Of a DNA stretch of 64,000 nt, positions 44,659 through 54,336 are shown piece by piece. Below the pieces are notes generated by a model, which did no database searches, was not told the DNA's origin, and saw only the letters and a program-made list of their open reading frames with translations. Source of the stretch: Mucilaginibacter ginsenosidivorax (lineage in GTDB: Bacteria; Bacteroidota; Bacteroidia; Sphingobacteriales; Sphingobacteriaceae); assembly GCF_007971525.1 (NCBI RefSeq), contig NZ_CP042437.1, positions 5,394,001-5,458,000 of the forward strand, in the 5' to 3' direction. Each line of letters begins with the position of its first letter. Position 1 is the stretch's first letter. The position numbers and the translations under genes were made by a program.

Positions 44659-46608
44659 ATGAATAGGAAAAAAATTCTTGTTGTTGAGGACGAGTTTATT
44701 ATTGCAGATGTATTAAGCAATATCCTGAAAACTGCAGGCTACGACGTTTGCGGTATTGCCGACAGCGTGACAGAAGCGCTGGAAATGATTGATGAATTTG
44801 CGCCGGGATTTGTATTGCTGGATATTTATTTAAAAGGGAAGCTTACAGGCATAGATCTGGCACATCGTTTAACCGAAATAAATACCCCGTTTATTTATAT
44901 TTCGGCCAACTCCAACCAAAAGGTTTTGGAGGCTGCAAAGGTTACCAACCCCTATGGTTTTGTAATTAAGCCATTCCGCGAAAAAGATGTATTAATTGCT
45001 TTGGATATAGCAATGTACCGTTATGAAAACCAACTGGAAAATGGTTTGCGTCAAATTGCCGTATTACAAAAAAAAGCCGCCGAAATACTGGCTTCAACAA
45101 TTGGCTGGGAGCATAAAATATTGCAGATAGGCAAAACTTTACAACCCTATATTCCCTTTGAATTTTTGTCGGTAGGTATGAAACAGGAGGATACCGGGAG
45201 TTTTTATGAAATCGGCTTTTCGAGGATAGGTTTTGATGAATACCAGTTGATAGGCGGTACAGAATTAATGATTGTTACCAACCACAAGCAGCATGAACTG
45301 GCCAAACTAAAGGCTAATGACCTGACCGACCTGATAGCAACCTGGTATGACGAAAATGAATTGGAAGTTTTGCTGAAAAAACCATCGTTAAAAAAATTGT
45401 TTGCCGATACGTACAACTTAAAGTCGCATTTGTCAATGCCTATTTCATTAAGCGATGGCAAAGTGTGTTATTTTAATTTTTATAGCCGCCGGCCGGACGC
45501 CTACCAGGCCGATCACTTAGTGTTATGCAACAGGCTGCAGCTTCTGTTAACCAGTTTTATGGAAAGTATGCGGCATGCGCCTAACAGTCCACTTATTAAC
45601 AAGTTAAGTGATTATACCCCAAAGCAGCAGGTTAAAGCAACAGAGCAGCCAAATCCTTTCAGCGGTATTATTGGCAGTAGCCATTTGTTGTTAACGGTGT
45701 TTGATAATGTTGTCCAGGTGTCTAAATCAAATTCATCGGTACTTATTTTGGGCGAAAGCGGTACCGGCAAAGAAAAAATAGCAGAGCGTATTCATTCATT
45801 ATCGCTCCGAAAAGACAAACCTTTCATCAGGATAAATTGCGCGGCTTTACCCACATCGTTAATTGATTCTGAACTATTTGGCCACGAAAAAGGGGCATTT
45901 ACAGGTGCCCACGAAAGAAAAATTGGACGGTTTGAACAGGCGCATACAGGCACTATATTTTTGGATGAAATAGGCGAATTGCCGCTGGAATCGCAATCGA
46001 AATTGCTAAGGGTATTGCAAGAAAAAGAAATAGAACGCATTGGTGGTCGTGTTACCATCAAAACGGATGTGCGGATTATTGCGGCTACCAACCGTAATTT
46101 GGATAAAGAAGTGGCCGAGGGCCGTTTCAGACTCGATCTTTTTTACCGTATCAATGTTTTTCCTATACTAATGCCCCCGTTGCGCGAACGAAAAGAGGAT
46201 ATTGCCGACCTGGCCAGGCATTTTTTAAACATCTACGCCCGTAAAACCGGTAAAACTGTGCGCGGCATATCTCCGCAGGTTTTGGAGAGTATGAAACGTT
46301 ACCATTGGCCGGGCAATATCCGCGAGCTGGAAAATTTAATAGAGCGTAATGTATTGCTAACACGCGATGACATGATTAATAGCATGGTGTTGCCTACCCA
46401 GTTAGAGCAACCTATAGCTGTTATGCCTGCCGAAACCGTGGTTACCACCATGATTGAAGGAGAACGCGCCCACATATTGGCAGCGCTAAAAAAGTGTAAC
46501 GGCAAAATATGGGGAGAAGGCGGAGCGGCCGGTTTACTCAATATCCCCCCAACCACACTCAACTCTAAAATGAAAAAGCTGGGCATTCGGAAAGATTTTG
46601 GTACGTAG
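44659..46608 (+). CDS. Sigma54-dependent response regulator with receiver, AAA+ and Fis-type HTH
   Basis: This is a 649-residue protein. The receiver (about 1-125) has acid pocket VVEDEF and phospho-acceptor Asp55 (FVLLDIYLKG). A GAF-like middle (about 140-310) follows. The AAA+ domain has Walker A GESGTGKE, the sigma54-contact loop GAFTGA, Walker B TIFLDEIGEL and an Arg-finger region. An HTH at the end (AAGLLNIPPTTLNSKMKKLG) completes it. All parts needed to activate RNA polymerase-sigma54 are present, so the kinase pair upstream probably controls sigma54 promoters. A near-match on the minus strand before 48676 is a weak candidate target. Confidence 0.93.
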   Translation: MNRKKILVVEDEFIIADVLSNILKTAGYDVCGIADSVTEALEMIDEFAPGFVLLDIYLKGKLTGIDLAHRLTEINTPFIYISANSNQKVLEAAKVTNPYGFVIKPFREKDVLIALDIAMYRYENQLENGLRQIAVLQKKAAEILASTIGWEHKILQIGKTLQPYIPFEFLSVGMKQEDTGSFYEIGFSRIGFDEYQLIGGTELMIVTNHKQHELAKLKANDLTDLIATWYDENELEVLLKKPSLKKLFADTYNLKSHLSMPISLSDGKVCYFNFYSRRPDAYQADHLVLCNRLQLLLTSFMESMRHAPNSPLINKLSDYTPKQQVKATEQPNPFSGIIGSSHLLLTVFDNVVQVSKSNSSVLILGESGTGKEKIAERIHSLSLRKDKPFIRINCAALPTSLIDSELFGHEKGAFTGAHERKIGRFEQAHTGTIFLDEIGELPLESQSKLLRVLQEKEIERIGGRVTIKTDVRIIAATNRNLDKEVAEGRFRLDLFYRINVFPILMPPLRERKEDIADLARHFLNIYARKTGKTVRGISPQVLESMKRYHWPGNIRELENLIERNVLLTRDDMINSMVLPTQLEQPIAVMPAETVVTTMIEGERAHILAALKKCNGKIWGEGGAAGLLNIPPTTLNSKMKKLGIRKDFGT

Positions 46609-46621
46609 GCAGGGAGCAAAA

Positions 46622-47302
46622 TCAGGCCGCTTGTTGTTTAAAGAGATTATTTGTTCCCAGCCAGGCCAGCATCATTGCGCCCGGCAGCAAAACCGAAACC
46701 AACCCGTAGTGTTTAGCCATAAGCGCGCCTGCAAAACATCCTGCCAAAAAGCCAATAATTAAGGTAGCCTGTTTTTTGAAGCTTATCCATGTTTCGGCAT
46801 CTGCCGGGCGGGTGGTTATGCCTTTTATCAAATCAAGCGAAGCCTGGGTTACGTTGCCGGTCATTACTGTTGTTAAACCATAGGTAGCTTTGCTATACAG
46901 CTTGCCAAACGTATTTTGAAACGCCATAGCCGTTACAATGAGTATTACAATTAGTTGCACCTGCCAGCCCGTAATCTGCCCGCCGTTTATCAACAGCGCC
47001 GATAGTATGCCGCTAATAAGTAGCAACAGTCCTTCCAAAATTAACAGCGCGTACATATTAGCCGATTTTTTGCCTATACGGCCGCCCAGCATTACGGCCA
47101 GCACAAAAACAGGAAAGGTGAGCAGCTTTTGCCAGTCATGCGGGTTATTATGCTTAATAAGGTCATAAGCAAACACAATAAAGTTGCCGGTAACATGGGC
47201 CGAAAATAATTCGCCTGCGGCAACAAAAGTAAGCGTATCACAAAACCCGGCTGCAAAACATAATAGCAGCGTTGTATTCCTAACCAATTTTTCAGTTTCC
47301 AT
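46622..47302 (-). CDS. DUF1275 (YoaK-like) membrane protein
   Basis: This 226-residue protein has about six transmembrane helices. The DUF1275 pattern is visible: LLCFAAGFCDTLTFVAAGELFSAHVTGNFIVF at the start (an acidic residue in TM1, then a HVTGN motif), and TYGLTTVMTGNVTQ in the middle. The role is unknown; E. coli YoaK-type proteins sit in the inner membrane. It lies 18 nt downstream of the porin-like gene on the same strand, so a two-gene unit is likely. Confidence 0.85.
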   Translation of the reverse strand: METEKLVRNTTLLLCFAAGFCDTLTFVAAGELFSAHVTGNFIVFAYDLIKHNNPHDWQKLLTFPVFVLAVMLGGRIGKKSANMYALLILEGLLLLISGILSALLINGGQITGWQVQLIVILIVTAMAFQNTFGKLYSKATYGLTTVMTGNVTQASLDLIKGITTRPADAETWISFKKQATLIIGFLAGCFAGALMAKHYGLVSVLLPGAMMLAWLGTNNLFKQQAA

Positions 47303-47320
47303 CTTATTAATATTACCGGC

Positions 47321-48676
47321 TCAAAATTTTAGCGTAATGGTGCTGCCCGCCATTAAAATATCTTTACCTGGCCCGGCTTCTTTCAGGAAGTGGCCGGCGC
47401 TAAACCATGTTATTTCCTGCCGTAAATACAGGTATTTGTTTATGGTATATTCCAGTGCGCCCCCAAGCTGGCGGCCTATCTGCTTTGAACTACCTGCTTT
47501 ACCACTATAGATAACCTTGCCATTTACCGCATAAAGCCCGTCGTTACGGTTCATGCGCCAAAACAAATCGTAGTCTGCCGAAAATACCAATTTTTTAGTC
47601 AGGTTAAACTGAAAGTATGGGTGAGCATCAAGTAAATTGTAGGGCCCAATCAATGCTGCAAGACCAAAATAAGCGCCTTTTGGAAATAATGGATTGAACG
47701 TATTTAACCTGCCGTCGCCATAGTTTTTATCCCCGCTGATAGCTTCCGTTTTTAACCCTATTTGTGGCTTTAGCTTAGTTTGATAAAATGTGTGCGAAAT
47801 ATTTGCGGATAGGGTCCAGGCCGAAATAGCGCCAGCGGCAAAATTACCAAATTGATAAAGGCCTTCCAGGTCATATTGCCAGTAAGGTGTAGTTCTCCAT
47901 ATTCGTGTACCTATGGAATGACGGGTTTCGGCCCCTTTTCCGTCATCAAACGTAGCCGCCTTTTTATGGATACCGAGGTAATAAATGTCGAAATTTTTGA
48001 CTACAGGTATTTGGGTAAAGGCCCCGTAAGCGCCCCAAAACTGCGTTCCGTTGTTAAAGCCATCATCAAATATATTTGGTTTGGCAGGCACATAGTACGA
48101 GTAAAATACATCGAGTTTGAGATTTTTGCTGCCATACATCAGTTTAGCCGCATCAAATGCCTGCCTGTTGTTTGGCGCTTCGCGTACCGCTACCAGGCGC
48201 TGCGATCCGTAGGATAATTCCTGCCTGCCAAGTCTAAGCGTTAAGTCCTTAGTCATCAGATCAACAAAGGCCTGGTGCAGATCAAGCAGATTTTGATCTA
48301 CCGGCGACGGTTTTTCTGCCTCGCCGCTGGCTAAACTGCTTTGTAACTGCACAAACGTACGAAAGTGCTTGCCGGCATGAAAATCCACATGCCCAAGGTA
48401 CCGGGTTAAAATAAAGCCGTCTTTATCCGCTGGTGCGGCTCCCCAGTCCTGGTTGTCAAAATGAAAATATTGGTAGCGTACCTCGCCACCGAAACTGAGG
48501 TAATCGGCTTTATTTTGAGACACAGGCTGGAATTTTAACCGGTTGTACCAATTGGCTGATGTGTCTTTTGCGAGATAGGCGTAATTTTCATCGTATCGCA
48601 ATTGTTTAAAAGAGGTTTCCTGTGCCAGGCAGGTGCAGGAAACTATACCGAAAAATAGGGTAGTAATGGCTTTCAT
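47321..48676 (-). CDS. Alginate-export-type outer-membrane beta-barrel protein
   Basis: The start is taken at the ATG ending at 48676 (MKAITTLFFGIVSCTCLAQ), which gives a clear signal peptide; an upstream ATG at 48706 adds ten polar residues. The mature protein (about 430 residues) is rich in alternating strands and aromatics, with the alginate_exp hallmarks LKFQPVSQNKADYLSFGGEVRYQ, a WGAYG turn, an LRLGRQELSYGSQR strand and a terminal ITLKF strand ending in Phe. Such barrels sit in the outer membrane and pass anionic polysaccharide or other solutes. No polysaccharide-synthesis genes are adjacent, so the cargo is unknown. Confidence 0.8.
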   Translation of the reverse strand: MKAITTLFFGIVSCTCLAQETSFKQLRYDENYAYLAKDTSANWYNRLKFQPVSQNKADYLSFGGEVRYQYFHFDNQDWGAAPADKDGFILTRYLGHVDFHAGKHFRTFVQLQSSLASGEAEKPSPVDQNLLDLHQAFVDLMTKDLTLRLGRQELSYGSQRLVAVREAPNNRQAFDAAKLMYGSKNLKLDVFYSYYVPAKPNIFDDGFNNGTQFWGAYGAFTQIPVVKNFDIYYLGIHKKAATFDDGKGAETRHSIGTRIWRTTPYWQYDLEGLYQFGNFAAGAISAWTLSANISHTFYQTKLKPQIGLKTEAISGDKNYGDGRLNTFNPLFPKGAYFGLAALIGPYNLLDAHPYFQFNLTKKLVFSADYDLFWRMNRNDGLYAVNGKVIYSGKAGSSKQIGRQLGGALEYTINKYLYLRQEITWFSAGHFLKEAGPGKDILMAGSTITLKF

Positions 48677-49059
48677 AGGTGTAGGGATATAGGGCCGTTT
48701 GATCAATAAGTTTAGAAATAGCTAATTTTTGTTATTCATTGTTCGCTAAAGAATCAATAGTAGTGCCTTGTTGGTAATTGTTTAAAAACCAACTGGTTGT
48801 GTTTTGGTACTATTGAGGTTATCGCTTTATTTCGGAGTTTGCCCGGTTTTTCTACGAAATAGCGTTGTTGCCCAGGTAACATCGACTTAGCAGATAACTA
48901 TCGGGTTATCAGTTAATTTAACTACATATCGTTAAGAGAGGGGCGGAAATTGCGACATGTCGTTTTTTTATAGGTAATCTTGATGTTTTAAGTAATTGAT
49001 TTTTAGTTATTTATATAAATGGAATAGCGCTTGTCATTTATGAAGGAAATAATTATGAC
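48677..49059. other. Divergent regulatory gap between porin and small-protein gene
   Basis: No gene is seen. On the minus strand a sequence near 48750-48770 reads GGCACTACTATTGA, matching the -24 part of a sigma54 site (GGCAC) and 3 of 4 bases of the -12 part, about 75 nt before the porin gene. On the plus strand GGGGCGGAAATTGC (48940-48953) has the GG-N10-GC spacing. Both are weak candidates. Confidence 0.35.
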
Positions 49060-49341
49060 ATGAAAAAGCAATCTCTTAAAAAATTGAACTCATCCCTAAC
49101 CAACTGGGTTATCCGCCTCCATCAAATTGGATACACCGACGATTTTTTACCTTTAAAAAGCGGCGAGGTACAATGCGCCCAAAACGGTGAGAACTTTGCC
49201 ATCAAGGACCTGCGCGTTAGTTTGATCGATTGTAGTTATGACATGCTTACCGGTTCCTATCAATATATCCATACCATTGATACCCAGGTTGGCTATCGCG
49301 GATTGTTAATTACCAACGGAATATTAGGGCTAAGCAGTTAA
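49060..49341 (+). CDS. Small hypothetical protein
   Basis: This 93-residue soluble protein has a basic N-terminus (MKKQSLKKLNSS) and an alpha/beta body (WVIRLHQIGYTDDFLPL). No known domain. It is separated from neighbours by about 190 nt of AT-rich sequence downstream. It is likely real because of its balanced composition, but no role can be given. Confidence 0.5.
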   Translation: MKKQSLKKLNSSLTNWVIRLHQIGYTDDFLPLKSGEVQCAQNGENFAIKDLRVSLIDCSYDMLTGSYQYIHTIDTQVGYRGLLITNGILGLSS

Positions 49342-49533
49342 CATATGATGATGGCCGGCAAACCTGCTAACGGCAAAATGGAATGTGTTACCTTATTTCG
49401 TTGCTAAACGTGGGCGTTTTAACGACATACCGCTAATGAGATATATCGACAAAAAATAAGTTGTTGATTTTTAAAGTGTTAGATAAGTGGCTTTTGGATT
49501 GTACCAGGTGGTTCATAACAAATATCATAAATC

Positions 49534-49800
49534 ATGAACACGTTAAACCAAAAAATAGCTATCGTCGCTGGCGGGAACGGCGGCATAGGTTATGCTACGG
49601 CAAAACTATTTAAAGCAAAAGATGCAACCGTTATAGTTACCGGCAGAAATTCGTCGGCGATTAACAAGGTCGCATCAGCGTTAGCGGTAACCGGTTACAA
49701 ATCACACCAGGGAGATCTAAACTCCTATAACTCTTCTTTTATCACCGGTATAAAAATTCCCATCAACGGTGGTTTACTTGTCAAGCCGGTAATGCAATAA
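49534..49800 (+). pseudogene. Internally deleted short-chain dehydrogenase
   Basis: The 88-codon frame begins as a normal SDR with the cofactor loop VAGGNGGIGYA, a VIVTGRN strand, and HQGDL (residues 1-65). It then jumps to the usual SDR end, FITGIKIPINGGL. About 160 residues, including the catalytic Ser-Tyr-Lys region, are missing, but the frame is kept. Lacking YxxxK it cannot be an active reductase. It could be a decayed gene or a small stable Rossmann fragment. Confidence 0.75.
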
Positions 49801-49813
49801 ATCTAAACCAATC

Positions 49814-50596
49814 ATGAAAAAAATTAACTCAAAAACTGTGGTATTTATTACCGGTGCCTTTGTAAGTAGTGATTGCTGGGCCGAATGGAAAAGCTATTTT
49901 GAAGAACGCGGCTATCAAACATTTGCACCGGCCTGGCCATACAAAGATGCCCCGGCCTGCACATTGCGCCAGCTGCACCCCGATGCCGATGTCGCCAGCC
50001 AGCGCCTGGATAAGCTAACCTCTTATTTCAGAGACTTTGTGAGGGCCCTGCCGGAAAAACCCATCCTGATAGGCCACTCTATGGGCGGCCTTATCACCCA
50101 GTTATTGGTGCAAAACGGGCTGGCAGCAGCGGGTATCGCCATTCATTCGCTTCAGCCGCAGGGTATATTTACTTTCAAGTTCTCCTTTTATAAAGCCGGC
50201 TGGCCCGCGCTGGGTTTTTTTACCAATACCCGTAAAACCTACCTGATGTCTTTCCCCGAATGGCAATATGCTTTTACAAATGGTATGCCTTACGAAGTGC
50301 AAAAGGATGCTTATTACAAGCTATTGGTGCCGGAGTCGAAGCTGCTGGTGCGCGATGCCACAACGCCTGCTGCTAAGGTGGATTTTGCAAAGCCGCATGC
50401 ACCGCTTCTTTTTCTCTCCGGTAGCGAAGACAATTTCATCCCGGCCTCGCTCAACTATACAAACTATAAAAAATACAGCCATGCCCAGTCCGTGGCCGAT
50501 TACAAGGAATTCCCCGGGCGAAACCACTTTGTGCTGGGCCAGCCTGGCTGGCAGGAGATAGCAGAATATATTTTAAACTGGTTAACAAAAAAATAA
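49814..50596 (+). CDS. Alpha/beta hydrolase
   Basis: This 260-residue protein shows the alpha/beta-hydrolase triad: nucleophile Ser in IGHSMGGL (about residue 95), the acid in SGSEDNFIP, and His in FPGRNHFVLG. There is a long cap region (about 125-190) and no signal peptide. It starts the compact hydrolase operon that runs to 54336; the next gene begins 4 nt later. The substrate is unknown. Esters and peroxide-type lipids are common for the fold. Confidence 0.85.
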   Translation: MKKINSKTVVFITGAFVSSDCWAEWKSYFEERGYQTFAPAWPYKDAPACTLRQLHPDADVASQRLDKLTSYFRDFVRALPEKPILIGHSMGGLITQLLVQNGLAAAGIAIHSLQPQGIFTFKFSFYKAGWPALGFFTNTRKTYLMSFPEWQYAFTNGMPYEVQKDAYYKLLVPESKLLVRDATTPAAKVDFAKPHAPLLFLSGSEDNFIPASLNYTNYKKYSHAQSVADYKEFPGRNHFVLGQPGWQEIAEYILNWLTKK

Positions 50597-50600
50597 GACC

Positions 50601-52364
50601 ATGAAAAAATTACTAACCTTATTGTTCCTGGTAACGTTGCTAACAGCCGCAGCTCAGCAAAAAGCCGACCTGATAGTTTACAACGGAAAAATAGCGACGA
50701 TGGCCCGTCCGGGCGAATTTAAACAAGCGATTGCTGTAAAAAATGGCTTAATCCTGGCGACAGGCAGCACCCAGGCTATCTTTAAAACCTATAAAAATAA
50801 TTCAACTAAGCTGGTTAATGCTGCCGGCAAAACCGTAATCCCGGGACTGAATGACAGTCATATGCACGCAATCAGGGAAGGCCTGAACTTTAATATGGAA
50901 CTGCGATGGGACGGCGTTAAAACGCTTAAACGCGCCATGGAAATGCTGAAGGAGCAGGCCGCCAGGACACCGCCCGGTGCTTGGGTGAAAGTGGTTGGCG
51001 GCTGGAATGAATTCCAGTTTGCCGAAAAAAGGCAGCCAACCATAGATGAGATCAATGCCGCAGTTCCTGACAAGCCTGTGTTCATTACTTACCTATACGG
51101 TAAGGCTTTTTTGAATAAAAAGGGCATTGAGACGCTGGGTTACGACAAACATACCGACTATCCCGGCAGTTTGGTTGAACTTGATGAACAGGGCAACCCA
51201 ACAGGTTTGTTGTATGCTAAAGAAACACCAATGGCAATATACCGCACGCTGGCGCTCACCGGCAAACTTACGCCCGAAGAACGAGTTAACAGTTCTGAAC
51301 ATTTTTACCGCGAGATTAACAGCTTCGGTATCACCAGTGTGGTAGACGCCGCCGGCGGATCGCAGAATTATGATGCCGATTACCAGGCCTCTTTGGCGTT
51401 GGCTAAGGCCGGGAAGCTAACTGTACGCACTGCCTATTATTTATTTGCGCAACAAAAAGGGAAGGAATTAGCCGATTACGAAAAATGGATAGGGCAAACT
51501 TATCCAAACAAGAATGATCATATCCTTATGGCTAATGGCTACGCTATGGAAGGAGCCGGTGAAAACCTTATCGCCTCGGGTGCCGACTTTGAGAACTTTC
51601 TGGAACCGCGCATAATACTGGCCCCGGAAATGGAAAGCGACCTGGAGCCGGTTATCCGGTTGTTGGTTAAAAACCGTTGGCCATTTAGGCTGCATGCTAC
51701 CTATGGCGAATCCATTGACCGTATGCTAAACGTGTTTGAAAAAGTAAATAAAGACACGCCTTTCAATGGCCTGCGCTGGTTTTTTGACCATGCCGAAACT
51801 ATCTCTGATAGTGAACTGGCCCGTGTAAAAGCATTGGGTGGGGGAATAGCCGTACAGTTCCGCATGTATTATCAGGGCGAACTATATAACAAAATGTACG
51901 GGCAGCCTAAAACCCAGTTGCCGCCCATCAAAAAAATGCTGGCTATGGGCATCCCTGTGGGTATGGGTACCGACGCGCCTCGTATTTCAACCTATAACCC
52001 ATGGATGGCCTTGCATTGGTTGCTAACCGGTAAAACCATTGGAGGTATGCAGTTTTGGCCAAAAGACCAGGTGCTGGATAAGTTCACTGCGCTAAAACTT
52101 TACACCTCAGGCAGCGCATGGTGCTCTGGCGAGCAGGACGTTAAAGGCAAACTTGTGAAAGGTATGTATGCCGATATGGTCATTCTTTCTGACGATTATT
52201 TTAGTGCAGCTCCAGAAAAGGTAAAGCACATTTCGTCGCTGATGACCATTGTTAACGGCAAGATGGTATACGCTGCTGGTAAGTATGCCGCGCAGTGCCC
52301 ACCAATAGCGCGCGCAATTCCAGATTGGTCGCCAATTAATTATTACGGAGCTTACCAAAGATAA
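50601..52364 (+). CDS. Exported amidohydrolase (YtcJ/Amidohydro_3 type)
   Basis: This 587-residue protein has a signal peptide (MKKLLTLLFLVTLLTAAAQQ). The metal-binding HxH is in IPGLNDSHMHAI (near residue 83). A His in FDHAETI and the catalytic Asp in GMGTDAPRIS complete the metal site of the amidohydrolase TIM barrel. YtcJ-like enzymes cleave N-acyl or related amide bonds, but the substrate here is unknown. It is 4 nt after the alpha/beta hydrolase and 19 nt before an MBL-fold hydrolase, so the three probably act in one degradation route outside the cytoplasm. Confidence 0.88.
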   Translation: MKKLLTLLFLVTLLTAAAQQKADLIVYNGKIATMARPGEFKQAIAVKNGLILATGSTQAIFKTYKNNSTKLVNAAGKTVIPGLNDSHMHAIREGLNFNMELRWDGVKTLKRAMEMLKEQAARTPPGAWVKVVGGWNEFQFAEKRQPTIDEINAAVPDKPVFITYLYGKAFLNKKGIETLGYDKHTDYPGSLVELDEQGNPTGLLYAKETPMAIYRTLALTGKLTPEERVNSSEHFYREINSFGITSVVDAAGGSQNYDADYQASLALAKAGKLTVRTAYYLFAQQKGKELADYEKWIGQTYPNKNDHILMANGYAMEGAGENLIASGADFENFLEPRIILAPEMESDLEPVIRLLVKNRWPFRLHATYGESIDRMLNVFEKVNKDTPFNGLRWFFDHAETISDSELARVKALGGGIAVQFRMYYQGELYNKMYGQPKTQLPPIKKMLAMGIPVGMGTDAPRISTYNPWMALHWLLTGKTIGGMQFWPKDQVLDKFTALKLYTSGSAWCSGEQDVKGKLVKGMYADMVILSDDYFSAAPEKVKHISSLMTIVNGKMVYAAGKYAAQCPPIARAIPDWSPINYYGAYQR

Positions 52365-52383
52365 AAACCAACTTCAAATCATT

Positions 52384-53379
52384 ATGAAAACAACATTTAT
52401 CAGATTGTTAACGGCCTGCCTGCTGTTCAGCAACAGTGTTTTTGCCCAAATGCCGCCGGTGGTGCCCATTTGGGATGCCAATAAGGTAACCCTGGGGCTG
52501 CATAAAGTTGCTGCGGATATTTATGCCATCATTCCGGCCACCGCCGGGGAAGAAACCACCAAAGGTATCCCCCAGGCTACAACAGGCGGATTTATCGTAG
52601 GAGATAAAGGCGTACTGTTGATTGAGGTTATGATGACTAAACGTCTTTACGATCAGGAGGTTAAACTTATTCGTTCGGTAACCGACAAGCCAATTATTTA
52701 TGCCGTTAATACCAGCGATCACGGTGACCATTGTTTCAGTAATTATTTGCTGCCTTTATCTACCCGAATTATTCAAAATGAATTTGCGAAAGAAAATCTC
52801 TCAAAAAATTATAATGGGATCAAGGCATTTATGGTAAGCCTTTTTGGCACAGGCAGGGGTATTGAAAATACGGTTTTTAGGCCGGCGGATATCGTGATAC
52901 CTAAGAACAGTAATTTGAAAGTAGATATGGGGGGCGGCAAAATTGTCGAACTGCTGAATATCAGCCCCGCTCAATCCCAGGCCGATTTGTTTGTATGGAT
53001 GCCTAATCAAAAAGTGTTTTGGGCAGGCAACCCGTTCATTGCCGAAAGTCCGGCCATTCCCTGGCTGTTCGATGGCGTTTTTTTGGAGCCTGTTGCCAAC
53101 CTGAGAAAAGTGTATGACTTTTTGCCTGATGATGCCATTATAATTCCCGGCCACGGCCGTATTACTAACAAAGCCGGAATAAAATATACCATTGATTACG
53201 TGGAGGAACTAAAAAAGGAAGTAGAGATGGCAGTAGACAAAGGCCTCACCCTTGAACAGACCAAAGCCACCGTAACCATGAAAGCCTATGATAAAGGCTA
53301 CGTACTCTTCCATTGGCTGCATGATAACTACAACCTGCCTAATGCATATAAAGACATCAGCGCCGGCAAGCACCGGTAA
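52384..53379 (+). CDS. Exported MBL-fold metallohydrolase with altered metal motif
   Basis: This 331-residue protein has a signal peptide (FIRLLTACLLFSNSVFAQ). The fold is metallo-beta-lactamase: LIEVMMTKRLYDQEV, the first metal motif as NTSDHGDHCFSN, the later IPGHGRITN loop with the last His. In the HxHxDH motif the first His is replaced by Ser (S-D-H-G-D-H), so one zinc site may be lost or changed, as in B2-type lactamases with Asn there. The catalytic Asp and second His remain. It is in the hydrolase operon, 30 nt before the next gene. Confidence 0.82.
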   Translation: MKTTFIRLLTACLLFSNSVFAQMPPVVPIWDANKVTLGLHKVAADIYAIIPATAGEETTKGIPQATTGGFIVGDKGVLLIEVMMTKRLYDQEVKLIRSVTDKPIIYAVNTSDHGDHCFSNYLLPLSTRIIQNEFAKENLSKNYNGIKAFMVSLFGTGRGIENTVFRPADIVIPKNSNLKVDMGGGKIVELLNISPAQSQADLFVWMPNQKVFWAGNPFIAESPAIPWLFDGVFLEPVANLRKVYDFLPDDAIIIPGHGRITNKAGIKYTIDYVEELKKEVEMAVDKGLTLEQTKATVTMKAYDKGYVLFHWLHDNYNLPNAYKDISAGKHR

Positions 53380-53409
53380 TCAATTAATCCATATCAAAAT
53401 AATAAAATC

Positions 53410-54336
53410 ATGAAAATCAAAACAACAATGAAACAGCTGTTAGTCACCCTGCTGTTCACCGCTTTAATGGGTAATGTTTTTGCGGTTAGCCCGGCTAATC
53501 CGCCATCAAATTTCAAACACCAATATGCTACTGTAAACAATGTAAAAATCCACTACGTGATAGGCGGTAAGGGCGAGCCCTTGTTGCTGATACACGGGTT
53601 TGGCCAAAACTGGTATATGTGGAACAGGCTGCTGCCCGAGTTATCAAAACACTATACCGTTATTGCGCCCGATATGCGCGGTGTTGGCGAATCGGGCAAG
53701 CCCACGGCAGGTTATGATAAAAAGAATATGGCGGTAGATATGCATGAACTAATGAAAAAATTAGGTTATCAGCATGTTAACGTTGTAGGCCATGATATTG
53801 GGCTTATGGTAGCCTATGCATACGCTGCACAGTTTCCTGATGATGTAAAAAAGCTTGCTTTAATGGATGCTTTGCTACCGGGCATTGAGCCGGTATGGAG
53901 CCAGGTGAAGGCCCAGGCCTGGTGGTTCGGTTTTTTCGCTCAGCCACACGCCGGAGAATTGGTATCAGGTAAAGTAGGTCTTTTCTTAACAGATTTTTGG
54001 CCGGTGGTAGGTTTCAAAAAAAATGCCTTTACCACAGCCGAACGTAATGAATTTATCCGCGCCTATTCGGTGCCCGGCGCAACTACCGGCGCATTTCATT
54101 GGTTCGGGTATTTTAACCAGGATGCAAAAGACAATGTTGAACTTGCCAGGCATAAATTAACCATGCCGGTATTGGCTATGGGCTCAGAGCATTTTGCAGG
54201 CGCTTTTCTTGCAACACACACCAGGCTGGTGGCCACCAATGTACAAGAATCTATCATCAAGGATTCGGGACACTGGGTTGTGCAGGAAAACACACCGCAG
54301 GTTCAAAAAGACCTGCTGGCATTTTTAATGAAGTAA
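53410..54336 (+). CDS. Exported alpha/beta hydrolase with Asp nucleophile (epoxide hydrolase/dehalogenase type)
   Basis: This 308-residue protein has a signal peptide (MKQLLVTLLFTALMGNVFA from ATG 53428, or 53410). The oxyanion motif HGFGQNWYMW and the nucleophile elbow VVGHDIGLMVAYA with Asp in place of Ser point to haloalkane dehalogenase or epoxide hydrolase type chemistry. DMRGVGESGKP precedes it, and GHWVVQENTP gives the His. It is the last gene of the hydrolase operon. Substrate unknown. Confidence 0.85.
   Translation: MKIKTTMKQLLVTLLFTALMGNVFAVSPANPPSNFKHQYATVNNVKIHYVIGGKGEPLLLIHGFGQNWYMWNRLLPELSKHYTVIAPDMRGVGESGKPTAGYDKKNMAVDMHELMKKLGYQHVNVVGHDIGLMVAYAYAAQFPDDVKKLALMDALLPGIEPVWSQVKAQAWWFGFFAQPHAGELVSGKVGLFLTDFWPVVGFKKNAFTTAERNEFIRAYSVPGATTGAFHWFGYFNQDAKDNVELARHKLTMPVLAMGSEHFAGAFLATHTRLVATNVQESIIKDSGHWVVQENTPQVQKDLLAFLMK

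Noticed and set aside
48940..48953. GG-N10-GC sequence as a plus-strand sigma54 promoter for the 93-residue gene
   Set aside because: Only the spacing and TTGC match; the -24 part is poor and it lies over 100 nt from the start codon.
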